Assembly (NCBI RefSeq): GCF_015356865.1
Contig: NZ_JAAFZA010000041.1
Span: forward strand, 1-57,594
Source of the DNA: Catenulispora pinisilvae
Lineage (GTDB): Bacteria > Actinomycetota > Actinomycetes > Streptomycetales > Catenulisporaceae
DNA length: 57,594 nt
Direction: 5' to 3'
Numbering within the stretch: the first letter of the stretch is position 1; each line of letters begins with the position of its first letter. The translations under genes were made by a program, and so were the position numbers. Below, one piece after another: positions 8,385 through 14,833 of this stretch. The notes below the pieces were generated by a model that was not told where the DNA came from, did no database searches, and saw nothing but the letters and a program-made list of their open reading frames with translations.

Positions 8385-9596
8385 CTAAAGCAGGGACTTG
8401 ATACCCGCGGCCAGCCTGTCGTACTCCGCCGGGGCGTTGTAGATGTTCGCGCTGACCCGCAGCAGCGTCCGGCCGTTCCACTTCGGCACCGCCACCTCGA
8501 CGCCGAGCCGGTCGGAGATCTCGGCCTGGAGGTCGCGCGGGTCGTCGAAGGCCACCGGCAACGGCACCACGCGCATCGGCACCCCCGGGTCGCCCGGCAG
8601 CCTCGCCGGGTCCACGTCCAGCGCCGAGGCCAGCGCCGCCTGGCCGTACTCGGCGAGCTTCACGTTGTGCTCCCGCACCCGCTGCGGACCCAGCGCGCGC
8701 AGGAACGCGATCCCGTTCGGCGCGGCCAGCCGGGGCGTGGGGTCGCTGGTGCCGATCTCTTGCAGGTGCGAGGGGAATCCGTCGTCCTGTCCCCAGGACA
8801 CGATCGGGTTCCGCAGCGTCGACCGCCACTTGGGCGCCGCCCAGAACGCCGCCGCCGACCGGGGCGCGTAGCCCCACTTGTGCAGGTTCCCGCCCCAGTA
8901 GTCCGGGCTCAGCGCGGCCAGGTCGATCGGCAGCATGCCGGGGGCGTGCGCGGCGTCGACGATGACGATCACGCCGCGCTCCTGCAACGCCGGGACCAGT
9001 TCCTCGATCGGGAACAGGCGCGCGGTGGAGGAGGTGACGTGGTCGATCAGCGCGACCTTGGTGCGCGGCGTGACCGCGGCCAGCACCGCCTCGGTGATCC
9101 CGGCGGCGTCCGCCTCCAACGGGATCCGCGCGGTCACCACGCTCGCCCCGACCTCCCGGGCGCGCCGCTCGGCCGCCCAGGTCGCGGTCAGGTAGCCGTG
9201 GTCGGTGACCAGGAGCTCCTCGCCGGCGGCCAGCGGCACCGAGTCGACCGCGATCGTCGTGGCCGCAGTGACGTTGGTGACCAGGGCGACCAGGTCGCCG
9301 GCCGGGGCACCCAGGAACTCCGCGACCGCCCGGCTCGCGGTGGCCAGGCCCGGAGCCAGTTCCCGCCGGAAGAAGCGCGTGGCGTTGGCGTCCACCCGGG
9401 CCCGCCACTGTTGTTGGGCGGCCACGACGGTGCGCGGCGGATTGCCGAAGCCGCCGTGGTTCAGATAGGCGTGCCCGGGCTGGAGCGTGTCGAACAGGGC
9501 ACGGATCTCGGTCCAGTCGTCGCCCCACAGGGGGTTCTCTAAGGTGTCCACGCCCGCCGAGACTAATCGGCCGGGACCGGCGGACCCAAGGGCCAT
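8385..9596 (-). CDS. Class V PLP-dependent aminotransferase (isopenicillin N epimerase-like)
   Basis: The product has 403 residues. It shows the class V fold signatures: YLNHGGFGNPP near the start, the Asp of IVDAAHAPGM that contacts the pyridine nitrogen, and the Schiff-base lysine in GGNLHKWGYAPR near residue 240. This subgroup includes isopenicillin N epimerases, cysteine desulfurase-like and other aminotransferase enzymes, so the substrate is uncertain. An internal start near VDTLENPLWG at about residue 16 is possible. It is divergent from the SPFH gene, with about 110 bases between them. Confidence 0.85.
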   Translation of the reverse strand: MALGSAGPGRLVSAGVDTLENPLWGDDWTEIRALFDTLQPGHAYLNHGGFGNPPRTVVAAQQQWRARVDANATRFFRRELAPGLATASRAVAEFLGAPAGDLVALVTNVTAATTIAVDSVPLAAGEELLVTDHGYLTATWAAERRAREVGASVVTARIPLEADAAGITEAVLAAVTPRTKVALIDHVTSSTARLFPIEELVPALQERGVIVIVDAAHAPGMLPIDLAALSPDYWGGNLHKWGYAPRSAAAFWAAPKWRSTLRNPIVSWGQDDGFPSHLQEIGTSDPTPRLAAPNGIAFLRALGPQRVREHNVKLAEYGQAALASALDVDPARLPGDPGVPMRVVPLPVAFDDPRDLQAEISDRLGVEVAVPKWNGRTLLRVSANIYNAPAEYDRLAAGIKSLL

Positions 9597-9705
9597 TTCC
9601 GCGCTGTTGGCCCTGGCGGAATCGGCGCCGGGTGTCGTCGGGCCCTGGGTGTCGTCGAGCCCTGCTACGGTTCCGACACCATCGGGCTATCCAGGGGGTG
9701 ACATC

Positions 9706-11253
9706 GTGTCGGACCAAGGCCGTAACACTTATCTCGACGATGTTCTGGCCAATCAGGAGCGGCTGGAGTCGGACCTGCGTTCCAGGGGATTCGCGGGGTC
9801 GAACTCCGGATCCAACGCGGGATCCAATTCGGGATCCTCGGGATCCGACGCGGGCGGGGGCGGCTCCGGGCGGATGGCTGCCGCCGCCCCGGCGGCGCCG
9901 GCACCTTCGATGCCGCCCCCGGCGCCGGCTCCGTCGGTCGCCAGGAGCGCGGTCGGCGGGTCTGCCGCTCCGAGCCGGGGCCGCACCGGACGGTTGGAAC
10001 GTTTCGCCGCCGACACCGATGCCAGCCGAGGCTTCCAGCCGCCCGGCGCGGCCCCGGCCAACGGCGTCGAGGTCCGCATCACCGGCGTCGGACGCTGGAA
10101 GACCGTGCTGGTGCCGCCGAACGCCTTCGTCGTCCACACCCGGCGCGGCGAGAGCAGGCCCCGGCACATCGGCCTCGGAATGTCGTTCCGGTACCGGCCG
10201 GCGACCGACTCGTTCCTGGTGGTGCCGGGCGCGATGCAGACCATCCTGATGAACGCGTTCTGCATCTGTAGCGAGCTCCAGGGCATTCTCGTGCAAGCGA
10301 TCGTGCAATGGGCGATCGAGGACTTCGGCACGGCTTACCGCAAACTGGACTTCTCCGATCCGGAGGACCCGATGCGGCTGGTGAACCTGCAACTCCGGGA
10401 GCAGGCCGAGGCGGCGATCAAGGACAAGGTCGCCACGATGAGCGTGCACGAGGTGCTGTCCGACCGGCAGCCGATCATCGAGGAGCTGACGGCGCGGCTG
10501 CGCGCCGTCGCCGAGGGCTCCGGCGAGGCGGAGGCCGGGCTGGGGCTGCGGATCGTCACCGTCCAGATCAAGGAGGCGGTCGTCAGCTCCAAGACGCTGT
10601 GGGAGAACCTGCAAAAGCCGTTCCGTTCCGAGCAGGGGCGCCTGGCGGCGTTGGCGGAACTGGCCGCCGAGAGCGTGGTCACCGACAGCCGGATGGGCGA
10701 GGCCCGCAAGCAGGAGACGCGCCGGCTGTCCGACGAACGCGGGCTGTCCGAACTGCGGGCCCAGAACGCGGCGCGCGACTTCGACCGCGAAGCCGGCGAG
10801 CAGGCGCGGCGCGACGAGCAGTCGCAGGGCAACGCCCGCAAGGCCGCCGAGGAAGCCCACCGCACCCGGCTCGCAGCCCTGGCGCTGGAGCGCGAGCGGC
10901 ACGAGCAGGAGAGCGCGATGGCGCGCCTTCGGCTGGCCGAGGAGCAGGAACTCAGCCGGCTGCGGTTGGAGGCCGAACTGGCCGCGGTCCGGGCCCGGCA
11001 TGCCGCAGACCACGATCGGCAGCTGCTGGAGCTGGAACGCGAGCGGGTGCGCGCCGAGATCGCCAACGCGCGGTCCGCCGCGGCCTTGCAGTCCGAGCTG
11101 ATCGGGCGGCTGCCGGAGATCGTGGAGAACCTGCCGACGCCCTCGGAGTACAAGGCGGTGACGGTCGGGGGCGCGGACGCCGGCTCGCTGGCCGGGATCG
11201 TCGCTCAGGTCTCGGCGGTGCTGAGCGCTTTGAAGGTGGGGGAGGAACGCTGA
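9706..11253 (+). CDS. SPFH/Band-7 domain protein with long coiled coil
   Basis: The GTG at 9706, preceded by AGGGGGTGAC, gives 515 residues. The first 110 are low-complexity (a GSNSGSNAGS repeat made from GGATCC-rich DNA, then Ala/Pro-rich). An SPFH/Band-7 domain follows (about 115-310: VVHTRRGESRPRHIGLG, then IKDKVATMSVHEVLSDRQ), then a charged coiled coil (about 310-460) and a short conserved tail. There is no transmembrane helix, unlike most stomatins. SPFH proteins form large rings or scaffolds. Here it is followed by a companion gene and tRNA-like RNAs, so I suspect it scaffolds or shelters RNA; that is inference from context and from recalled literature. Confidence 0.85.
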   Translation: MSDQGRNTYLDDVLANQERLESDLRSRGFAGSNSGSNAGSNSGSSGSDAGGGGSGRMAAAAPAAPAPSMPPPAPAPSVARSAVGGSAAPSRGRTGRLERFAADTDASRGFQPPGAAPANGVEVRITGVGRWKTVLVPPNAFVVHTRRGESRPRHIGLGMSFRYRPATDSFLVVPGAMQTILMNAFCICSELQGILVQAIVQWAIEDFGTAYRKLDFSDPEDPMRLVNLQLREQAEAAIKDKVATMSVHEVLSDRQPIIEELTARLRAVAEGSGEAEAGLGLRIVTVQIKEAVVSSKTLWENLQKPFRSEQGRLAALAELAAESVVTDSRMGEARKQETRRLSDERGLSELRAQNAARDFDREAGEQARRDEQSQGNARKAAEEAHRTRLAALALERERHEQESAMARLRLAEEQELSRLRLEAELAAVRARHAADHDRQLLELERERVRAEIANARSAAALQSELIGRLPEIVENLPTPSEYKAVTVGGADAGSLAGIVAQVSAVLSALKVGEER

Positions 11254-11276
11254 GTGGGCTGAGCGCTGAGGCGCTG

Positions 11277-11511
11277 AATCCCTGAAGAGCCCACCCGCGG
11301 CGGCTCGTGGGCCGGATCTGCGGCCTTCGTCGCGGCGGCCGGGCCGGCCTCGCTCGCGTGGCAGCTCGTCCTGGCCGCGATCGGGGCGCTGTTCGGCCGG
11401 TCGGTGGGGGCCGGCGCGACCCGCATGATCGGGGTCGCCGCCTCGGTGCTCATTATCGCCCTGGGCATCGGTGTTCTGGTCAACGGTTTCGCCTCGCTCG
11501 CCCAGCCCTGA
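11277..11511 (+). other. Small membrane-protein-like reading frame without a start codon
   Basis: Between the SPFH gene and its companion, one frame reads about 77 residues with two clear hydrophobic helices (WQLVLAAIGALFGRSVGAG, then IGVAASVLIIALGIGVLVNG) and ends at TGA 11509-11511. The frame opens right after a stop and has no ATG, GTG or TTG before the first helix. It could be a damaged small gene, one that uses a rare start, or one read by a frameshift from upstream. Its amphipathic pattern makes pure chance less likely. Confidence 0.35.
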
Positions 11512-11693
11512 TCGCATAACCCTGATCGCGCGACGGCGAAATTGCCTACAAGCCCGGGCCAGGGGTCTGTCATCATCGAGGACACCGCCGTGGAACCGGC
11601 CGACCCGCCCCACGGATTGTCGGCCCCGGTCCATAGGCTTTGCCTTGAGAACACATCAAATTCACGACATGCCCAGTGCATGGGGGGACCATC

Positions 11694-12428
11694 ATGGCCA
11701 CGAAACTCAGCCAGATCATCGCGATCGAGAAAGGCGTCAAGAGCAAGTCCTACGCCGAACTCACGCAGGCGCACCACGACGTCCAGAAGCAGCCGCTGCT
11801 CACCGGGCTGAGCCGCAGCTACCAGCCGAAGGACGAGGACGGCGAGCAGCTGCCGCCGGAGTCGACCCGGGTGCAGGTCAAGGCCGAGGACGTGCTGCGC
11901 CAGATCGGCACCGGGCTGACCCGGCTGTTCGATGTCACGGCCACCAAGGACTGGGCGAACTGCGTGGCCCGCGCCGACGTCGTGGTCGAGGGCCGTACGC
12001 TGCTGCGCGACGTGCCGGTGTCCTACCTGCTGTTCCTGGAGAAGCAGCTCGCCGACCTGCACACCTTCGTCAAGAAGCTGCCGGTGCTGGACGCCGCCGA
12101 GTCCTGGACCGCCGACCCCTCCACGGACTGGTACCGGACCGAGCCCGTGCGCACGCTGCGCACCAAGAAGGTGCCGCGCAACCACGTCAAGGCCGAGGCC
12201 ACGGAGAAGCACCCGGCGCAGGTCGAGGTCTACTACGAGGACATCGCCATCGGCTACTGGACCCAGACCAAGTTCTCCGGCGCGCTGCCCGCGCAGCGGG
12301 TCAACGAACTGGTGGAGCGGGTGGACAAGCTCAGCCAGGCGGTGAAGTTCGCCCGCGAGGAGGCGAACACCTTCGAGGTGAGCGACCAGCGGGTCGGCGA
12401 GGCGGTATTCGGTTACCTGTTCGCCTGA
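11694..12428 (+). CDS. Conserved companion protein of the SPFH/tRNA-like locus, unknown function
   Basis: The ATG at 11694 follows TGGGGGGACC and gives 244 residues; an in-frame ATG at 11676 is less likely. It is soluble, lysine- and glutamate-rich, with conserved-looking stretches (RVQVKAEDVLRQIGTGLTRLFDV, split here as VKAEDVLRQ and TRLFDVTATKDWANC; VYYEDIAIGYWTQTKFSG). I have the impression of a widespread uncharacterised bacterial family but cannot name it firmly. It ends 60 bases before the first tRNA-like unit and probably shares a transcript with it. A role with the RNAs and the SPFH protein is inferred from this order. Confidence 0.8.
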   Translation: MATKLSQIIAIEKGVKSKSYAELTQAHHDVQKQPLLTGLSRSYQPKDEDGEQLPPESTRVQVKAEDVLRQIGTGLTRLFDVTATKDWANCVARADVVVEGRTLLRDVPVSYLLFLEKQLADLHTFVKKLPVLDAAESWTADPSTDWYRTEPVRTLRTKKVPRNHVKAEATEKHPAQVEVYYEDIAIGYWTQTKFSGALPAQRVNELVERVDKLSQAVKFAREEANTFEVSDQRVGEAVFGYLFA

Positions 12429-12488
12429 GAGGTTCGCTAGGATCGGCGGCGAGCGACCAAGCTTAATGTGACGCCTGATATTGACGAA

Positions 12489-12565
12489 CACTGTGACAAG
12501 TGGGGGTTCGAATCCCTCTCTCCGCATCCCGTGCGGAGGTAGCCCAATTGGTAGAGGCAGCGGTG
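12489..12565 (+). ncRNA. Permuted tRNA-like RNA, unit 1 (3' half precedes 5' half)
   Basis: Reading along the strand: CACTG (12489-12493), T-arm GGGGG-TTCGAAT-CCCTC (12502-12518), 3' acceptor TCTCCGC (12519-12525), a 7-base loop ATCCCGT, 5' acceptor GCGGAGG (12533-12539), TA as positions 8-9, D-arm GCCC-AATTGGTAG-AGGC (12542-12558), then CGGTG (12561-12565). GCGGAGG pairs with TCTCCGC over 7 bp (one G-U), and CGGTG pairs with CACTG over 5 bp (one G-U) as the anticodon stem. All tRNA arms are thus present but circularly permuted, with the RNA ends at the anticodon loop. The variable region is 7-8 bases. No U33-type anticodon loop can be assembled with confidence, so decoding is doubtful. Confidence 0.75.
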
Positions 12566-12622
12566 AGCAGCTTCAGACTCTCGCTCTAAGTTCAGTCCTC
12601 GCCGTCCATCGCCGGATCGACC

Positions 12623-12728
12623 GGAAGCGGGTCATACACCGAGGGTGCGGGTTCGAGCCCCGTTCCCCGCTCTTCATGCGGGGATAGCTCAATAGGAAGA
12701 GCGCGGTGCCTCAGGCTTACCTGCTTTC
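12623..12728 (+). ncRNA. Permuted tRNA-like RNA, unit 2 with extended basal helix
   Basis: The core at 12637-12708 has ideal tRNA geometry in permuted order: CACCG (12637-12641), 5-base variable loop, T-arm GCGGG-TTCGAGC-CCCGT (12647-12663), 3' acceptor TCCCCGC (12664-12670), 7-base loop TCTTCAT, 5' acceptor GCGGGGA (12678-12684), TA, D-arm GCTC-AATAGGAA-GAGC (12687-12702), G26, then CGGTG (12704-12708). The acceptor pairs perfectly over 7 bp and the anticodon stem perfectly over 5 bp. A further 9-bp helix (GGAAGCGGG 12623-12631 with CCTGCTTTC 12720-12728) closes the precursor beyond an internal loop, like the processing stem of a permuted or intron-containing pre-tRNA. Confidence 0.8.
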
Positions 12729-12761
12729 TTAAACGCCATCGGCGTGCGCACTATGACGGCA

Positions 12762-12780
12762 CCACACCTCAACAGTGTGG
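12762..12780 (+). other. Short hairpin between the tRNA-like RNAs and the terminator
   Basis: CCACAC (12762-12767) and GTGTGG (12775-12780) form a 6-bp stem with a 7-base loop. A smaller ACGCC/GGCGT hairpin with a 3-base loop lies at 12733-12745. These belong to the transcript tail after unit 2 and may be processing or stability elements. Confidence 0.45.
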
Positions 12781-12781
12781 A

Positions 12782-12813
12782 GAGGCCCAGGGCCGGGCAA
12801 AGCCCTGGGCCTC
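12782..12813. terminator. Strong hairpin terminator after the tRNA-like array
   Basis: GAGGCCCAGGGC (12782-12793) and GCCCTGGGCCTC (12802-12813) form a perfect 12-bp stem with an 8-base loop. There is no U-run, as is common in actinomycetes. It lies between the tRNA-like array and the end of the convergent PPOX gene, so it can serve both directions. Confidence 0.8.
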
Positions 12814-12862
12814 GCCCTTGTTCCGCCAGGGGCTGCGCAAACCGCTACCGCACGGAAAAGCG

Positions 12863-13447
12863 CTACCGCGTCACCGCGGACGGCAGCGGATGGTCCGCGT
12901 CCAGTCCGGGCAGGCCGTCGATGCTGGCGGCGTTGTCGTGGGTGATGCGGTCGGCCCACTGCTCGTCGTCGCGGCGGGCGGCGCGCTTGTCCAGGACCGG
13001 GCGCTCGTCGACCAGGGTCATGTAGGGCACCGCGAAGCCGCAGGAGTCGCGGATGCGCTCCACGTCGATGACGATGATCGCGCGGATGCCGATGTGGGCG
13101 GTGTTGAAGTGGCCCTTCAGCGTCTCGAACTCCGGGGTGTCCGGGCGGACCATGCGGCCGGTGCCGAACAGCCGCACGATCTTGGAGTTGCGGGTGAACG
13201 AGCAGAACATCACCGTGATCCGGCGGTTGCCCTGCTGGCGCAGGTGCGCGACGGTCTCGATGCCGCTGCCGAACAGGTCGAGGTAGGCCACCGTGTGCTC
13301 GTCCAGGACGGCGAACGTGTCCGCGTACCCCTTGGGGGAGACGTTGACGTGTCCGCCGTCCAGTGGCGCCGAGGCCACGAAGTACATGGGCTGCGCGGCG
13401 ATGAACGCGCGCAGCCGGTCGTCTATGCCGTCGATTTCACTGGCCAT
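12863..13447 (-). CDS. Pyridoxamine 5'-phosphate oxidase-like split-barrel protein
   Basis: The product has 194 residues. The N-terminal half follows the PPOX/FMN-binding split barrel: FVASAPLDGGHVNVSPKG, then AYLDLFGSGIETVAHLRQ and RITVMFCSF. It lacks a PdxH C-terminal dimer signature, so it is a general flavin or F420-type oxidoreductase rather than the vitamin B6 enzyme. The substrate is unknown. It is 19 bases downstream of the next gene on the same strand (13467-14621), so co-transcription is likely. Confidence 0.82.
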   Translation of the reverse strand: MASEIDGIDDRLRAFIAAQPMYFVASAPLDGGHVNVSPKGYADTFAVLDEHTVAYLDLFGSGIETVAHLRQQGNRRITVMFCSFTRNSKIVRLFGTGRMVRPDTPEFETLKGHFNTAHIGIRAIIVIDVERIRDSCGFAVPYMTLVDERPVLDKRAARRDDEQWADRITHDNAASIDGLPGLDADHPLPSAVTR

Positions 13448-13466
13448 CGCAAACCCCTCATTCGGT

Positions 13467-14621
13467 CTACGGGCCCGTATATTCCCGCCCTTCGGCCGCG
13501 GCGAGCTTGCGCCCGGCGTTGAGCTGGAACGGGCTTATCCCCTCAGCATCCCACGGGCCGACGCTGCCCGCTGTGAGTGCTTGCTCACTCTTGGGCGGCA
13601 GCAGCAGCTCCTTGCGGAGCACCGCGACCGGCTTGTCGGCGACCGCGAACCAGTCGGCGGCCATGAAGTCGTTGCTGCCGGTGCACAGCGCCGCGCGGCG
13701 TTGGGCGTCGCCGAAGCGGACGGCCATCCCGGGCTGCGACAGGTGGCCGCGGTCGGCCTCGAACAGGCCCGCGCCGGCGGCCAGGGCGCCGGTCTCGAAA
13801 AGGCTCACCACCATCGCCAGCAGGGAGAAGGCATGCAGGTCGTCGTTGGCGCGGGCGATGAAGGCGAAGACTTCGATCTCTGATTCGACCCGGGTGCCGT
13901 AGTCGGCCAGGATGTGGACCCAGTCGTGCTGGGCCAGCAGCGGCGGGGCCGAGCCCGGGGCGCCGGGGAAGGAGAAGCCGCGGGTTTTGTAGAAGTCGTA
14001 TACGCCCCGCCCGAGCGTCTCGGCCGGCAGGTCCCCGAGCGAGGCCCAGCGCGCCGCCAGTGCCGGGTCGTCCTCGACCGGGGTCCACGGGCCGGTCAGC
14101 GCGCCGTCGCCGACGTGCAGGTGCTGGAGGTGGTGCACGTCGAAGTCGTGCAGATAACCGTTGCGGTCGAAGTCGATCGCGGCCAGCCGGCGGCCGGAGT
14201 CGGCGAAGCCGTGCAGCACGTCTTCCAGGTCGTCGTGCACTGACAGCTCCGCGGCGAACTCCGCGACCCGCCCGGCCACGTCCGGCGGCAGCGGGTTCAA
14301 CACCAGCTCCACGGTGACCATCATCTGCACGACCCGCCCCCGGAACGCCAGGTTCCGCCGGTGCATGTCCTCGGCGAATTCCCTGGCGCCGTAAGGCTTC
14401 ACGGCCAGCTCGGCCTGGAGCGCGAGCGGGTCGACGTCGTGGCCGGTCATCGAATGGAACATGGCCGCCACCAGGGTCTGCTGGAGCCCGGTCAGTCCGC
14501 CCTGCGGCGCGACGGCGGAGATGACGCCGCGGGCCACACACGCGACTTCGTCGGCGTCCGGCGGCTGCAACAGGACGGAAGCGTCGTCGGGGAGGGGCAC
14601 TGGCATGCGGCTGCCTTCCAT
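13467..14621 (-). CDS. Hypothetical protein with Coq4-like HD-x2-H segment
   Basis: The product has 384 residues and is largely alpha-helical by composition, with no signal peptide. The stretch LAQHDWVHILADYGTRVESE and the following EVFAFIARANDD resemble the metal-binding HD-x-x-H...GT...E pattern of Coq4 proteins, which act in quinone synthesis. The rest does not look like Coq4 and the protein is longer. I would not transfer the function. A start at the internal Met 14606 is possible. It is probably co-transcribed with the PPOX-like gene. Confidence 0.6.
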   Translation of the reverse strand: MEGSRMPVPLPDDASVLLQPPDADEVACVARGVISAVAPQGGLTGLQQTLVAAMFHSMTGHDVDPLALQAELAVKPYGAREFAEDMHRRNLAFRGRVVQMMVTVELVLNPLPPDVAGRVAEFAAELSVHDDLEDVLHGFADSGRRLAAIDFDRNGYLHDFDVHHLQHLHVGDGALTGPWTPVEDDPALAARWASLGDLPAETLGRGVYDFYKTRGFSFPGAPGSAPPLLAQHDWVHILADYGTRVESEIEVFAFIARANDDLHAFSLLAMVVSLFETGALAAGAGLFEADRGHLSQPGMAVRFGDAQRRAALCTGSNDFMAADWFAVADKPVAVLRKELLLPPKSEQALTAGSVGPWDAEGISPFQLNAGRKLAAAEGREYTGP

Positions 14622-14670
14622 ACGGGCGGGCTCGGGCAGCCCATTGTTTCGCGGTGCCGGCGTCTGCGGG

Positions 14671-14735
14671 GGATCGATCGCGAGATCGATGGCGGATCGA
14701 TGGCGAGATGGATCGCGAGATGGATCGCGAGATCG
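14671..14735. repeat. GATCG-rich short tandem repeat
   Basis: The stretch is built from GGATCGCGAGAT-type 12-base units (two near-perfect copies at 14709-14732, more degenerate ones before). It lies in the leader between the divergent 13467-14621 and MFS genes. No gene is seen in it. Confidence 0.7.
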
Positions 14736-14793
14736 TTTTCATACTTCGAAATACCTTGCGGGGCTGCTCGCGTTCTCCCTACGTTCTCGCCAT

Positions 14794-14805
14794 TGGTCTA
14801 GACCT
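14794..14805. promoter_or_regulatory. DasR-type operator (dre-like) before MFS gene
   Basis: TGGTCTAGACCT matches the dre consensus of the GntR regulator DasR, TGGTCTAGACCA, at 11 of 12 positions, and contains the perfect palindrome GGTCTAGACC. It lies 28 bases before the MFS start codon, a good place for repression. DasR control of amino-sugar genes is established in Streptomyces; control here is inferred. Confidence 0.5.
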
Positions 14806-14833
14806 AGACAACCCGAACAGCAGAGGGGGCGCC

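Noticed and set aside
8278-11634. 1118-codon open frame on the minus strand
   Set aside because: It is the shadow of the SPFH gene and the aminotransferase in a GC-rich genome; its translation is Arg/Gly/Ala/His-rich without domains, and the genes in the other frames have clear motifs.
12533-12670. A normal-order tRNA with a long insert, pairing GCGGAGG (12533) with TCCCCGC (12664)
   Set aside because: It has one acceptor mismatch and leaves an orphan 3' half before it and an orphan 5' half after it. The permuted pairing is better in both acceptor and anticodon stems and uses every piece.
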